This document shows positions 25,620 to 38,691 of a DNA stretch of 64,000 nucleotides, piece after piece (the stretch's first letter is position 1; each line of letters opens with the position of its first letter). Origin of the DNA: Osedax fenrisi. Taxonomy: Eukaryota > Annelida > Polychaeta > Sabellida > Siboglinidae. Location: positions 110,690,585 to 110,754,584 of the forward strand of contig OZ025239.1 of assembly GCA_964019155.1 (NCBI GenBank). The letters run 5' to 3'. Both the position numbers and the translations under genes were made by a program. The notes below the pieces were generated by a model. The model had not been told where the DNA came from. It did no database searches and saw only the letters and a program-made list of their open reading frames with translations.

Positions 25620-26922
25620 ATTAATAATATAATCAATACATATATATATTTAGTCATATGATAACTATTTGGTAGACATTTTTAAAGCATAGCCATGAAC
25701 TATCTAAATAATAAAAATTTAGATTTAGCTTTATTGGTGGTATTAATATTATAACGCACGCGATTTTTATATAAATCAGAATAGTTCATACGATGAGCGC
25801 TGCTTGGTTATAGGGTGTCCGTATTAAGGATTATTATTTTAAGACATCTAGAGTGTCCGAATTAGGGACTTATATGACCTCTAGATTTATGCATATAATT
25901 TAATGAATATTTGATAACAAATATTGAAATTATATATATAATTTTAGAATGCTTTATTTTTAATAATATAATGTTATAATTTATATCGATAAATTTGTAT
26001 ATTCTTTAGAAGGTTTTAAGTTGAAATTTGTTTTCATAAATTTAAAAACGTAATAAAAAAATCTGTTTATTGGATATATCAGCACTATTTTGAATAATTA
26101 AAAAATAAAAAATACTTTTTTAGACTATTTATATAATTGTGAATATTTTATTAATTAACAATTTTTGTGTATGATTTATAGTTTATGAGATACCGAGAGT
26201 GTCCGTATTCGGGCACTGTCCGTATTCTGCTACTTTCCCTTAATAATATTGAATTATTAATGTTATAGTATAGTATATTTGAAATATAGATATAAAAACC
26301 AAAATTGTCTACAACAAAAATAAATGTTTTAAAAACCTCGAAGAGATAATGAAATAATTAAGATACAAAATGAAACATAAATCAATATAACATTTTTTTT
26401 TTCAAAACAGATTTTGTTTATTTTATTTTTAAATGATGAAATATATACAGATGTTATAATATCATTATTTAATGAATTCCATATATTAACTGATCTATTA
26501 TTAATTATATTTTTAATTGTATTATCATAATTATGTATTACATTTATTTTTTTACAATTACCTATTATACTACAATTATTATTTATTCAGTATCAATTTA
26601 ATTAAATAGCTTTGATTCTAAAGATAATTTTACAGACTTGAAAGTATTTATTGTGTCAGATAATTTCATAGAAAATTATTTATAGTTTAAAGTTTAGAAA
26701 AGTGTCTCTAACAAGTGTAATTATTTACCATTAAATATATTAGGATGAAAATGTATACATTTGGATATATCTAGCCCATCAATAATATATATATATATTC
26801 ATATTTATATAGTCCATTCCTTTGAGGTGTATATCAATATGGTATACTATAATATATATATATATATGTTTAATAATGAATTATCTTATATACTAATCAT
26901 CTTAATTGCTGATATCAGATGA

Positions 26923-26970
<48 letters not shown>
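25620..26970. other. AT-rich spacer with repeated GTGTCCGTATT words
   Basis: GTGTCCGTATT-like words at 25816, 25853, 26199 and 26217 mark the two sides of a 400-bp AT-rich block that may be a decayed mobile element. The rest is AT filler with TA runs. No gene seen. Confidence 0.35.
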
Positions 26971-26974
<4 letters not shown>

Positions 26975-26976
<2 letters not shown>

Positions 26977-27262
26977 ATGGGGTCTATTGCTCAGTGGAAC
27001 AACCAAAAGCTAGTAAGCCAGATGTCCCGGATTCGACTCCAGTCAGTTCTTGTTTTTTTCTTGTGTTTATCAAGAACTTAATAAACGTTTAATCAAAACA
27101 CAAGAAAAAATGTACTATGTATTGTCCGTGGCCCCTAACTGTTATTTATGTATAATCTATGTCTATGTATCCAATAATAACATGTATAATCTATGATTTC
27201 TTAAGGAGTCCATTTGTATCCGCTATTTATAATGTATGCAATATATATATATATATATATAT
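26975..27262 (+). repeat. SINE-B full copy with tRNA-derived head
   Basis: The head has an A box (TTGCTCAGTGG) and B box (GATTCGACTCC), each one base from consensus. It is followed by a body with TTTATCAAGAACTTAATAA, TGTCCGTGGCCCCT and GTCCATTTGTATCCGCTATT, and a TA tail. The body matches 1030-1131. Confidence 0.75.
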
Positions 27263-27531
27263 TGAAAAGTATATATCAATTAAATTGTCAAATATTGTTA
27301 GAAAATAGTTATTTTTAACTTCTTATATGATATAAATTTACTAATGTTATCATATGTTATCATTATACTAATTATTTTGTAATTTGTTTGTATACTATCA
27401 ACTCCTCATAATCATTTCTTTTATCGCCTTATATATTTAGAGATTGCATACATATTTTTTATTACCGCTATTATCCTAATTTAATCTAATTGCATTACTT
27501 TTCTGATCGACTTTATTCTACAAAGTAATTA

Positions 27532-27654
27532 CCCAGCAAACAGTAAGAGCAGCATAATAGCAGCATAACAGCAAATGCTAGAGCCTCAAATGTTTACATT
27601 GTGCTATTATGCTGCTATTAAATATCTATTATGCTGCTCTTACTGTTTGCTGGG
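27532..27654. mobile_element. Foldback MITE, CCCAGC family, copy 2
   Basis: Perfect 29-bp terminal inverted repeats beginning CCCAGCAAACAGTAAGAG, flanked by TA on both sides (27530-27531 and 27655-27656), as in Tc1/mariner-type target duplication. It would fold almost completely. Confidence 0.88.
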
Positions 27655-28200
27655 TAGCTATATACCGTATATGGTTTTCTTAATATTGAAGTCTCAAATT
27701 CTTGCATTTTATTAAATAAATACGTTGACTCTAGTAATGTAATGTACGTAATATGTTAACATATATAGGAGATATAAATAATATCAGATATAAATTATGT
27801 AATTTTGGGAGATCCACAAGATAGTGCTCTAATATGTATCCGATGACCATATTATATTCGATAATAATGTTGATAAAACATATTATATTCTTCTTTAATA
27901 TAGATGTTAATATATATATTCTTTATTTAGTTTGGCTAAATAAATTATATTGATTTGGGATTAAAGCAAAGAATATTGCTACAATTGTCGAAGATTCAAT
28001 GGAATTTTACTCAACCATATTTAACGAATGCACACTTTGCATTGCACAGCGCAGATTTGGGTATCCATATTGACAATGGGCTATGGTATATTATTATATA
28101 TTGCATTTTATTGAATCTTCCAGACATATTGCTGGCATTTTCATAACTTTAAGCTCTATAATCTATTATAATTATATTATTATTTAAAAAAATTCTAATT

Positions 28201-29162
28201 GGTGAAAGTCCCCGATTACCGACCCCCTATCTTATCTCAGTAACTATAAGAGATATCAAAAAATTATATATACATGAACTGATAGTAATTTAATGATAAA
28301 TATGAATAAGTATTTTGTTTAAAAAAATATTTAATCCTTCAATTGTTATTTGATAAAATGTAATATTATGTTTTTACTTTTAAATATTTGAATAATAACT
28401 TTTTTTAAATCATTGTAAATACTTTGTTAATTAAAATAAAACTTAATTTTGTGCATAATATTGTAGATCAATAAAATGTTTATAACTATTGAAAAATAAT
28501 TTAAATTTAATAATTATTAACCAATATATCTTAATTATAGCAACCCATATTATTTTACTATTACCGACCCCATAAATTACCCTAATACCGACCCCATGTG
28601 ATTTATAATATTCAATCAAAATAGATACGTATTTTACTTTAAAATATGTCGTAAGTTGTTTATGTATCATTGATATAGATGTAGGATTCATGATTCCAGT
28701 TGATTATATACATACTGATTAATAAATAAATATGACATAATTATAGGTCCTATAATCTATTTTAATATAATTACTATAAAGTTTTAATTTAAATGTAATA
28801 GTACTATTAAAACATAATTTCAATAACAAATAAATGTCGTGCATGTTATAATTAATTATATTTATATATATATATATATATATATTACTATTTTTATTGG
28901 ATATTATAATACTACAATTATCTAGACCACGATTATTTTAGGGGGTCGGTAATAGGAGAAAGGGGTCGGTATTAGGCACATGTATCCGATTACCGACTCC
29001 CTGTTTATTCTTATAAATATAATTATATCAAAAATTTAAAAAAGCCACATTATTCATTACCATAATATTACCATAATTACAAAATTTCAAATAAATATAT
29101 TTAATATTGAATAAGTTATTGAAAATAATCATTTAGGGGTCGGTAATCGGAGACTTCCCCTA
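28201..29162 (-). mobile_element. GGGGTCGGTAAT palindromic DNA element, copy A
   Basis: In the opposite orientation to copy B (37037-38017). The left end reads GTGAAAGTCCCCGATTACCG and the right end CGGTAATCGGAGACTTCCCC. Internal clusters of ACCGACCCC / GGGGTCGGT occur at about 28560-28600 and 28940-29000. The ends have lost some bases. No coding capacity was seen. Confidence 0.85.
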
Positions 29163-30400
29163 AATCGTTAGCTAAATATTGACCAATATGATAATGAATC
29201 ATAACGTACATCAAGAAATATATAATAATAATAATACCTAACTTGGTATACATGACGATGACTGTTAACGTACCTACATGTGATATATCTGGAATTGTGT
29301 ACACTGATATAATATAATATTTTGAATTTTGTATTTCTTCAATTATTTAGTTATCAGTGATAACTTATCACCGGTTCCCCAATACGAATATCGCCATTGT
29401 GGTTATTTATATATAAATAGATATATCTATAGATGAGGATATACCCTCATTATAATGTAACTCTATTAGTTGCAAAAATGCATTTAGTATTATATTTATA
29501 TTATATATATATATATATTTATAAATAATATCTGTCTCAATAAATATAAATATAATTTCTTTCTCTAATAATAGTCTGTTGAAAATTGTATGTACATAAT
29601 ATACTAATTGTATGTATATATATATATATTATTAAATAATTATAATTCCATTTCATCAATAGTCATTATTAAAAATACTATAAAGCAGAATATTCCTATT
29701 TAAATTAAAACTATTTTATATATATATATTATGTACACTAAAAAAAAGTATAATAGTATATACACTATGGGAATATACACATTTTATTAATACGAGCAGT
29801 AGATAGAGAAAATTAATTATTTTGAAAAAATGATTTTGAAAATATCTAATTAGTATAACTATTATAAATCTATATAGAATGTCGTTTTATCATAATTTAT
29901 AATCTATATAGTCCTTTAAAATATCAGAAATCATAGTTAAAATATATCTTAATATATATCTCATATTTAATTGTAATAAAAAAAAGTATACTTTTTTTTG
30001 TAAACTAATTATAGAATTATAAATTATTAAGATTCAATTATAGTTAAAATTCACTTAATATTCCCTTAATACGTTTATCATGTATCACTTTCTAGTTTAT
30101 CAAACAATTATTTATCAATCCGTTTCATACTATTTTATCTGACAAGTAGATATTTGTGAGATGATCTATGGTTATCACTATTAGCATGTGATCCAACATG
30201 TTCATGTACCTGTTTCCACCGTGTAAATTTAGAAAAAAAAATGTAAATTCACTTTTCAAATCGGCCTAAATGACTTATATTTAACTAATTTATTATATTA
30301 TTTTTATTTGTTAAATTAGAATTAATAATATACAAGACAAATACAGTTAAGAAAATTTTATTTTTATATAAATAGTAAACAAAAATATTTCTCAAATAAT
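29163..30400. other. AT-rich spacer, no gene seen
   Basis: TA microsatellites and A/T filler only. CAGTGATAACTTATCACCGG near 29355 is a short perfect-looking palindrome. Confidence 0.4.
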
Positions 30401-30465
30401 TCATGGGCCCCGGGCAATTTCCCGGTTTGCCCCCCCCCCACTTAAGCCTGCACTGCATGTGACTA
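30400..30465. mobile_element. Fragment of an hAT-like element end
   Basis: GGGCCCCGGGCAATTTCCCG, a C-run and AGCCTGCACTG resemble ends of hAT-type elements. No matching second end was found. Confidence 0.35.
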
Positions 30466-30529
30466 ATACCGACCCCATTCTCCTATTACCGACCCCCTAA
30501 AATAATCACGGTATACCTTGTTATACCTA

Positions 30530-30594
<65 letters not shown>

Positions 30595-30710
30595 CTAATT
30601 GTAGTATTATAATATCCAATCAAAATAGTAGATATACATAAATATAATTAATTATAACATACACGCATTTATTTATTGAATTTATGTTTTAATAATACTA
30701 TTGTATTATG

Positions 30711-33287
30711 TAGGGGCTTCGGAACAGGGGGGGCGGGGGTATCGGACCCCCCCATTCAAAAATATGGGGGGGGCTAAGTATGTTTTGCCCCCCCCCCCCC
30801 ATGAAATGTGTATTAATAAATTTTATATATATTAAATCTAGTATATTGTCTTTGTTAATACAACATTTTTCTAAAGAATGTTACCAAACTAATGGGGGGG
30901 TCTAAGTATTGTTTCCCCCCCCCCCATGAAATTTGTATTAATAAATTTTATATATATTAAATCTAGTATATTGTCTTTGTTAATAAACATTTTTTCTAAA
31001 GCATTTTACCAAACATATGGGGGGGGCTAAGTATTGTTTGCCCCCCCCCCCCCCCATCCATGAACTATGATAATATTCATGAGAGAATCTCTGAGAGATA
31101 CTTGTTATCTGGCGATATTAAGAATGAAATTATTCAACTATATAAATCTAAATTATTCAATATTTGATTATAAGATATTAATGTAAGTTTCTCAATTCAA
31201 TGTGATGGAATTCAAGATATATCCGGAAGTGAGCAGGACATTTTGATGGTTCGATATTTGCATAAAAACTATAAATTAAAGAAATATGCATATTAATATG
31301 CAATATGACTGAGGATACAACTTAAATATAGCAAATTTAATGTTATCTGAACTTTAACATCTTAACTTGCCTATTTCTAAATTAATTTAAGAAGAGAGTC
31401 ATATGACGGTGCAGCTAATATGTATGGTCAATATAATAGTGTAAAGACTATAATAATGAATAGACAGCCATTAACTTTGTATACATAATGTGGAGCTCAT
31501 CGCACAAACTGAATAGCATAATCATTAGATAATAATATAAATATAAGAAAAGCCTTAAGAGTGGTTCATGATGTGGGATTATTATATGAACAAACGATCA
31601 AATGCCGGATTGTATATAATACTAATAATAACAAAGCAAAGAAATTGAAACCAATATGCCCAACAAGATGGATTGCGAAAATCATGTATTAAAACAACAT
31701 TAGATCAATATAGTGGTTTAATCGATGCACTGAAATAATATAAATAATTAGATTATATTACCAATGACCACAAATATATTGCAAATTTATTATTAAAAAA
31801 TATGAATAAGTCAAATATTTTTTCTATGAATATTTATAGTTTGATATTTGAAAGTTTGGATGTGAAGGTGAAAGCTTTCATGATACCAAAAAATACTATT
31901 GAAGGTAACATTTATAAAAAATATACTTGAAAGCATATATGATTATAATTAGGATATATATAATCATGATAAAAATCAATAATAACTAAACATAAAGGAT
32001 CAGATAATAGTAAAGATGATTCTAATTAAATTGAATAATGATAGAAATAATTTGCACACATTCATTGAAGATATAGAAACAAAAGTATTTTATATTTTAT
32101 ATATACAAGTTTTTACATTGATTCAAGGTTAATAACATACTTTTATAAACATATTATAAAAAACATTTTATAAAATACAAAATAGCTTATAATAAATATT
32201 TATAATAAAATATTATAATAATTTATTTTTATTTTAAATATATCTAATTTAATTTTCTAAGTATATCTAAGTATATCTAATTCAGAGAATAATAATAAGA
32301 CATATAATATAAATTATTATAAATATGTATGAGATGAATAGTAATGAAAGTTTAAAATACTATGTAAGGTACCTCATCTAGATAAAATAATATAACATTG
32401 TTAATGTTATGTTAATATAAGCATGTGATTAAATAAATACTATTACTACTACTCCTACTACTACATGATATGTTATCAGTTAATATGTTAATATACTTTA
32501 TCATTAGTATTTACAGAATAAAATATACTGAGATGATTGATTCCATAATAATGAAAATTATAACCACATTTTATACTAAGAAAATATTATTTATACATTC
32601 TTATAAATTAAAGTAATCATTATTACAAATAATATAATTCATGAAAAAAAGGTTTGTTTTTTTAGATTAATCTTATTAATCCTATTAATTTTCTACACTA
32701 AACAGATGTTATTAAAAAATGTATGAAGAATTAACGATTGAAAGATAGAATTTCCATATGTCCAAATCAATCAATATGTTCAATACTATCTGATGAGGAT
32801 AAACATATACATGATGGAACAATCTCCTAAAATTCAAAAAATATTTTCTGACATAAGAGATTTGATCACATTTTATTGGTTTACCCCTCAAGTTCTGTGT
32901 CATGTTAGCATGTATTTAGTAAGCTACGAATAATACATACGTTGTTACGATCTACTATGCTAGATAGTAGATTAAATGCATTAGTATTGGCAAATATCAA
33001 TCAAAAAATAATTTACACAATTGAGATGGGTATATTTATAAATAAAAATCTATATTTATATAATAATAAATTATGTAATGTTTATTATTTATTTTCTAAT
33101 ATATTCCTACTCATTGTTATATAAATTAAATATTATTAATTGCATATTAAAGGGTTAACATAGACTAAGAGGTATACGATATTAATAAGATATAGTTAGT
33201 AATTATATTAGTAATAAATAATAGGATATATAATATAACATAGAAATAGCCCCCCCCCCCATAAAAAATATCGTTCCGACGCCCCTA
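30711..33287 (+). mobile_element. hAT transposon relic, 2.6 kb
   Basis: Terminal inverted repeats TAGGGGCTTCGGAAC and GTTCCGACGCCCCTA, flanked by GTATTATG (30703-30710) and GTCTTATG (33288-33295), a 7-of-8 match to an hAT target duplication. Just inside the left end a unit of about 125 bp with G-runs and C-runs is tandemly repeated (30771-31060). The transposase remnant follows. Confidence 0.85.
31070..33010 (+). pseudogene. Degenerate hAT transposase (ZMYM1/DUF4371-like)
   Basis: hAT transposases cut and paste DNA with a DDE catalytic core and a C-terminal dimerisation region. Fragments in several frames keep the family order. SDGIQD-like sequence at about 31200 is followed by SYDGAANMYGQYNSVK at about 31400 (the catalytic Asp neighbourhood) and CGAHRTN after a stop near 31490. 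Then come LRVVHDVGLLYE near 31560 and LKPICPTRWIAK near 31650. At 32940-33010 LLRSTMLDSRLNALVLANI is the dimerisation segment. Stops and frameshifts are frequent, so the gene is dead. The nearest family by these motifs is the ZMYM1/DUF4371-like hAT group. Confidence 0.8.
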
Positions 33288-34058
33288 GTCTTATGTGTAT
33301 GTAACGCTTCATAGCATGCATACATATGACCGTTAATTCCTCAACATTGCGACGTTTTCTAATTATCTTAGAAATAGAAATATATTATATACCACTAAAA
33401 TCCTTTTGGACTAATATACCAAGAAATGTAGCCGATAAAGGACATTCGGGCATGTGTGCATGCTGTGTGTAGATGTTTGCCGCGCGTGAGGTTGGAACTA
33501 TTGTATTCACATGTCATTTAACATCATTATATATTATTATAGTTATGTTATTATCATATTTCTTTTTTTTTTGTTCTTTAATTATTATATATGTATGTGT
33601 GGAATCCTTTCTCGAAAGCATATTACTACTACGGGTTCCCTTTTTACTTATTATATAACTATATTGTATTGTATACATATTCCATGTGTATTAATTATTT
33701 ATTTATATTATATAAGTACAAAAATATTATTCATTCATGCGATCATTCATTCTTCATAGTAATATTAAATTTAAACTTTATAGTAATTATATTAAAATAT
33801 TGTATATTAGTATTTAATATTTATTTATTAATCAATATGTATATAATAAACTGGAATCATGAATCATAAATCTATATCAATGATACACAAATAACTTACG
33901 ACATCTTTTAAAGTAAAATACGATCTATTTTTATTGGATATTATAAATCACCTCAGGTATAAGATATATCGGTTAATAGTTATTCAAATTAAATTATGTT
34001 TACCTAATTGTTATAAACATTAACGTGAGAAAGGCACTATCATGGAACGCACTACATA

Positions 34059-34218
34059 TAGGGGCGCTGCAACAGAGGGGACGGGGGATATGCCCCCCCC
34101 CCCACCACTTTAAAATCTAGGGGGACCTCCTATGTATTTGTCCCCCCCCCACTTTTACCACAACATTTATTTTAATTTGTTGGTCCCCCCTACATAAAAA
34201 ATCGTTCCAGCACCCCTA
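34059..34218. mobile_element. hAT-type MITE, 160 bp
   Basis: Ends TAGGGGCGCTGCAAC and GTTCCAGCACCCCTA, perfect 8-bp duplication ACTACATA (34051-34058 and 34219-34226). The interior matches the 3614-3778 copy. Confidence 0.93.
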
Positions 34219-34404
34219 ACTACATAGCATGCACATTACATGGAAATATATAGACTTCCGTATAAGATAAACTTACAACTTATAAGATAAACTTACCACT
34301 CGAAAGAAGACTCTTTGTAGCAACTGTACAAAGTGTACTAATATATTTGTCTGAGTCATGGACACCGAACGTTTCACAGCAGAAATCACTGGATGGCACA
34401 TATA

Positions 34405-34482
34405 TGTGCGTATTGTTATTTTTATTTGGTGGAGTCCTTTCATCCCATCCAGGAACTTAGATGAAGTTTTCACTTATATCTG
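34405..34482 (-). repeat. SINE-A copy 4, tail part, inverted
   Basis: The reverse complement reads GTGAAAACTTCATCTAAG, then CCTGGATGGGATGAAAGG and ACTCCACCAAATAAAAATAA, matching the SINE-A tail. Confidence 0.7.
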
Positions 34483-34624
34483 TATATATATATATATATA
34501 TACATATATGTGCCATCCAAGCATTCACGTGTATACACGCGAATGCTTCGTAAATCCCTAAATATATATTGGAAGGAACAATTCACAAGCAACAATTGTT
34601 AAGGTAAATTACCTCTTGTTTCTT

Positions 34625-34925
34625 CCAAAATCCAGAGAATGAAAATAGCCGGAACGCTGTATACGACATCCTGAACTATCAGCTCACCCACTCATTCTAT
34701 TGGAACCTACACAATGCAAAGCTAACAGAGGTCGCAGGCGTATAAACTATGTGGATATATTAAGAAAATACACTGGTCTCCTAGAGAAGCAAGAGATAAG
34801 AACCAGCATGCTAGATAGAGATGTCTGGCGAGAGTTGTCAAATACTGATGATCAGGTAGAATATCAACAAGATCATCCGCGAAATCAAGCTAGTAAGTAT
34901 AAACATTTAATTGATTTACAATAGT
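34625..34925 (+). pseudogene. LINE reverse-transcriptase C-terminal fragment
   Basis: Open segment with GRRRINYVDILRKYTGL, then EIRTSMLDRDVWRE. The pattern 'G-R-x-x-x-x-Y-x-D-x-L-x-x-x-T-G ... M-x-D-R-x-x-W' is the well-known C-terminal tail of many LINE polyproteins. About 75 codons remain; there is no catalytic core. It sits inside copy C of the GGGGTCGGTAAT element. The clade is not determinable from this tail. Confidence 0.65.
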
Positions 34926-35227
34926 GTGCATAGCATTATGTTTTATTTTAATTTAATAATGTATTTACAATTAAAAAAAAGTTATTCAAATATTTAAAAA
35001 GTAAAACCAGATATTACATTTTATCAAATAACAATTGTATGATTGATATATTGATAATCAAAATGCTTATTCAATGTTATCATTAAATTACTAATATGTT
35101 ATGTATATTATACAGTATATATAATGTATTGTTATCACTATAAGTAGTTACTGAGATACGAAAGGAGGTGGATATTATTAGGGGTCGGTAATAGGCGACT
35201 TTCACCTATGTATGATTGTTTTATATC

Positions 35228-35257
<30 letters not shown>

Positions 35258-35262
<5 letters not shown>

Positions 35263-35352
35263 TAACTATAATTACTGAAATACGAGATGGTATCGGTATT
35301 TTAAAATACATCAATATCAATTGAGAGGGTAGTTAATTGGAGACTTTCCCCT
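35258..35352 (+). mobile_element. GGGGTCGGTAAT element, right-end fragment D
   Basis: GTAACTATAATTACTGAAAT, ATCGGTATT and GGAGACTTTCCCCTATAG match the right terminus of copy B. The rest is missing. Confidence 0.65.
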
Positions 35353-35399
35353 ATAGGGAATAAATATATTTACTATTAATTTATATTTACTACACATAT

Positions 35400-35529
35400 A
35401 TATACATTATGTATAATACATACACATATACAGTGTATATTATACACGCATACATACATACATACATATATGTATGTATGTATGTATGTATACATACATA
35501 CACATCTACATATACAGTATATATTATAA

Positions 35530-35530
<1 letters not shown>
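35400..35530. repeat. Palindromic (ACAT)n/(ATGT)n block
   Basis: Repeated CATACATA followed by TATGTATG makes a long potential cruciform around 35470. Confidence 0.8.
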
Positions 35531-37035
<1,505 letters not shown>

Positions 37036-37036
37036 A

Positions 37037-38017
37037 GGGGAAAGTCCCCAATTACCGACCCCTAAATGATTATTTGTAATAACTTATTCAATATTAAATA
37101 TATTTATTTGAAATTTTGTTAATAGGGTTATATTATGGTAATGAATAATGTGGCTATTTTAAATTGTTGATATAATTATATTTACAAGAATAAACAGGGG
37201 GGTCGGTAATCGGATACCTGTTCCTAATACCGACCCCCTTCCCCTATTACCGACCACCTAAAATAATCGTGGTATACATACTTTTAGTATTATAATATCC
37301 AATCAACATAGTAGATATTCATAAATATAATTAATTATAACATGCACGCAATTATTGTTATTGAATTTATGTTTTGATAGTAATATTAAATTTAAATTTT
37401 AACTTTATAGTAATTATATTAAAATAGTGTATATTATTATTTAATATTTAGTTATTAATCAGTAATTACTATATTAATTAGTAATATACTTAAGTATATA
37501 ATCGAATGGAATCATGAATCCTTAATCTATATCAATGATACACAATCAACTTATGACATATTTTAAAGTAAAATACTGATCTATTTTGATTGGATATTAT
37601 AATGGGGGTCGGTATTAGGGTAATTTAGGGGGTCGGTATTAGGAAAATCATATGGTTTGCTATAATTAAGATATTTTGATTAATAGTTATTTAAATTGAA
37701 TTATTTTTATAATAGTTATAAAAATTGTATTGATCTACAATATTATGTGCAGTATTAAGTTTTCTTTTAATTAATAAAGTATTTACAATGATTTAAAAAA
37801 AGTTATTATTCAAATATTTAAAAAGTAAAAACAGAATATTCCATTTTATCAAATAACAATTGTAGGATTAAATATTTGTTAAAACAAAATACTTATTCAT
37901 TTTTATCATTAAATTACTAACAGTTCGTGTATATATTATTTTTTTATATCTCTTATAGTTACTGAGATACGAGAGGGGTCGGTATTAGGAGGGGTTCGGT
38001 AATCGGGGACTTTCCCC
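37037..38017 (+). mobile_element. GGGGTCGGTAAT palindromic DNA element, copy B, best preserved
   Basis: 981 bp, bounded by TA (37035-37036 and 38018-38019). Ends are GGGGAAAGTCCCCAATTACC and CGGTAATCGGGGACTTTCCC plus C. Inside, eight or so ACCGACCCC / GGGGTCGGT words lie in three clusters: at both ends, at 37199-37260 and at 37606-37640. Otherwise the element is AT-rich and has no open frame, so it is non-autonomous. Copies A, C and D share its internal sequence. Repeated subterminal words are typical of transposase binding sites. Confidence 0.88.
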
Positions 38018-38585
38018 TATATGAATCATATAATATTATATGATAGAAATATTAAATAATAAGTTAACCTATTCATTTTAAATTCTTAAATAGTAAGATA
38101 TATCATGTAGGTTATTATACCTATTAGTATAAAAAATATATAGGTGAACAAAAAACAAAATAAAATATGACAATCATATTAATAATTTCAAAAAATAACT
38201 TATTTGTATGAATAAACTATCAATCCTAGCTTTTAACACATTGGATTAACAAATATAATATTACACTAGCTTAACATTAATTAACTTAACATTATAGGTT
38301 TTATATCAGCTTTTTTTATAGTGAAATAAATAATTAGAAAATAATCATTTATATATTTGTATACATAATTTAAATATTATTTTAATATGTTAAAGTTAGC
38401 ATATTGATATATGGATGTTTAAAAATTAAATACAGATAATATTAATTATTACATAAAAATTATAAAAATAATATAAAAATTTGTTAAATATATTACAATT
38501 ATTTTAAACTCGTGAATTAAACTCGTAAATAACATAGAAATTAGAATTGGGTTCTAATATCATGATAAATAAGCAAAACCCGAAA
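38018..38585. other. AT-rich spacer, no gene seen
   Basis: A/T filler with short TA runs. Confidence 0.45.
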
Positions 38586-38594
38586 TTTTATTTG

Positions 38595-38690
38595 ATAAAT
38601 AATCACGTGATATCCGTTTAGCTTTCTTTTATTCATCTACCATTTTGAAGACAGTCGTGTTTATTTCTGTTATCAAAAAGTGAGTATTAT
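38595..38690 (+). promoter_or_regulatory. Possible transcription start and non-coding first exon
   Basis: A CACGTG E-box (TCACGTGATA, near 38607) is followed by a pyrimidine tract CTTTCTTTT, a less AT-rich stretch CATTTTGAAGACAGTCGTG, and a good 5' splice site AAAAA|GTGAGT near 38681. The TOP-like pyrimidine start and donor suggest a small 5' UTR exon, but no downstream partner was identified. Confidence 0.25.
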
Positions 38691-38691
38691 A

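Larger units (their letters stand above)
30469..35209 (+). mobile_element. GGGGTCGGTAAT element, copy C, split by insertions
   Basis: Pieces collinear with copy B appear at 30469-30710, 33745-34050 and 34905-35209. The right end (GGGGTCGGTAATAGGCGACT) survives and the left terminus is missing. Between the pieces lie an hAT relic (30711-33287), a MITE (34059-34218), a SINE-A copy and a LINE fragment. Both DNA insertions have their own 8-bp target duplications, so they came after copy C. Confidence 0.8.

Noticed and set aside
25179..25624. Minus- and plus-strand frames overlapping the 24949-25536 gene
   Set aside because: Shadows; the 195-codon frame is longer, starts with ATG and has a poly(A) signal behind it.
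27955..28146. 63-codon plus frame
   Set aside because: It looks somewhat protein-like in two frames but has no recognisable motif, start context or splice sites; perhaps an old element remnant.
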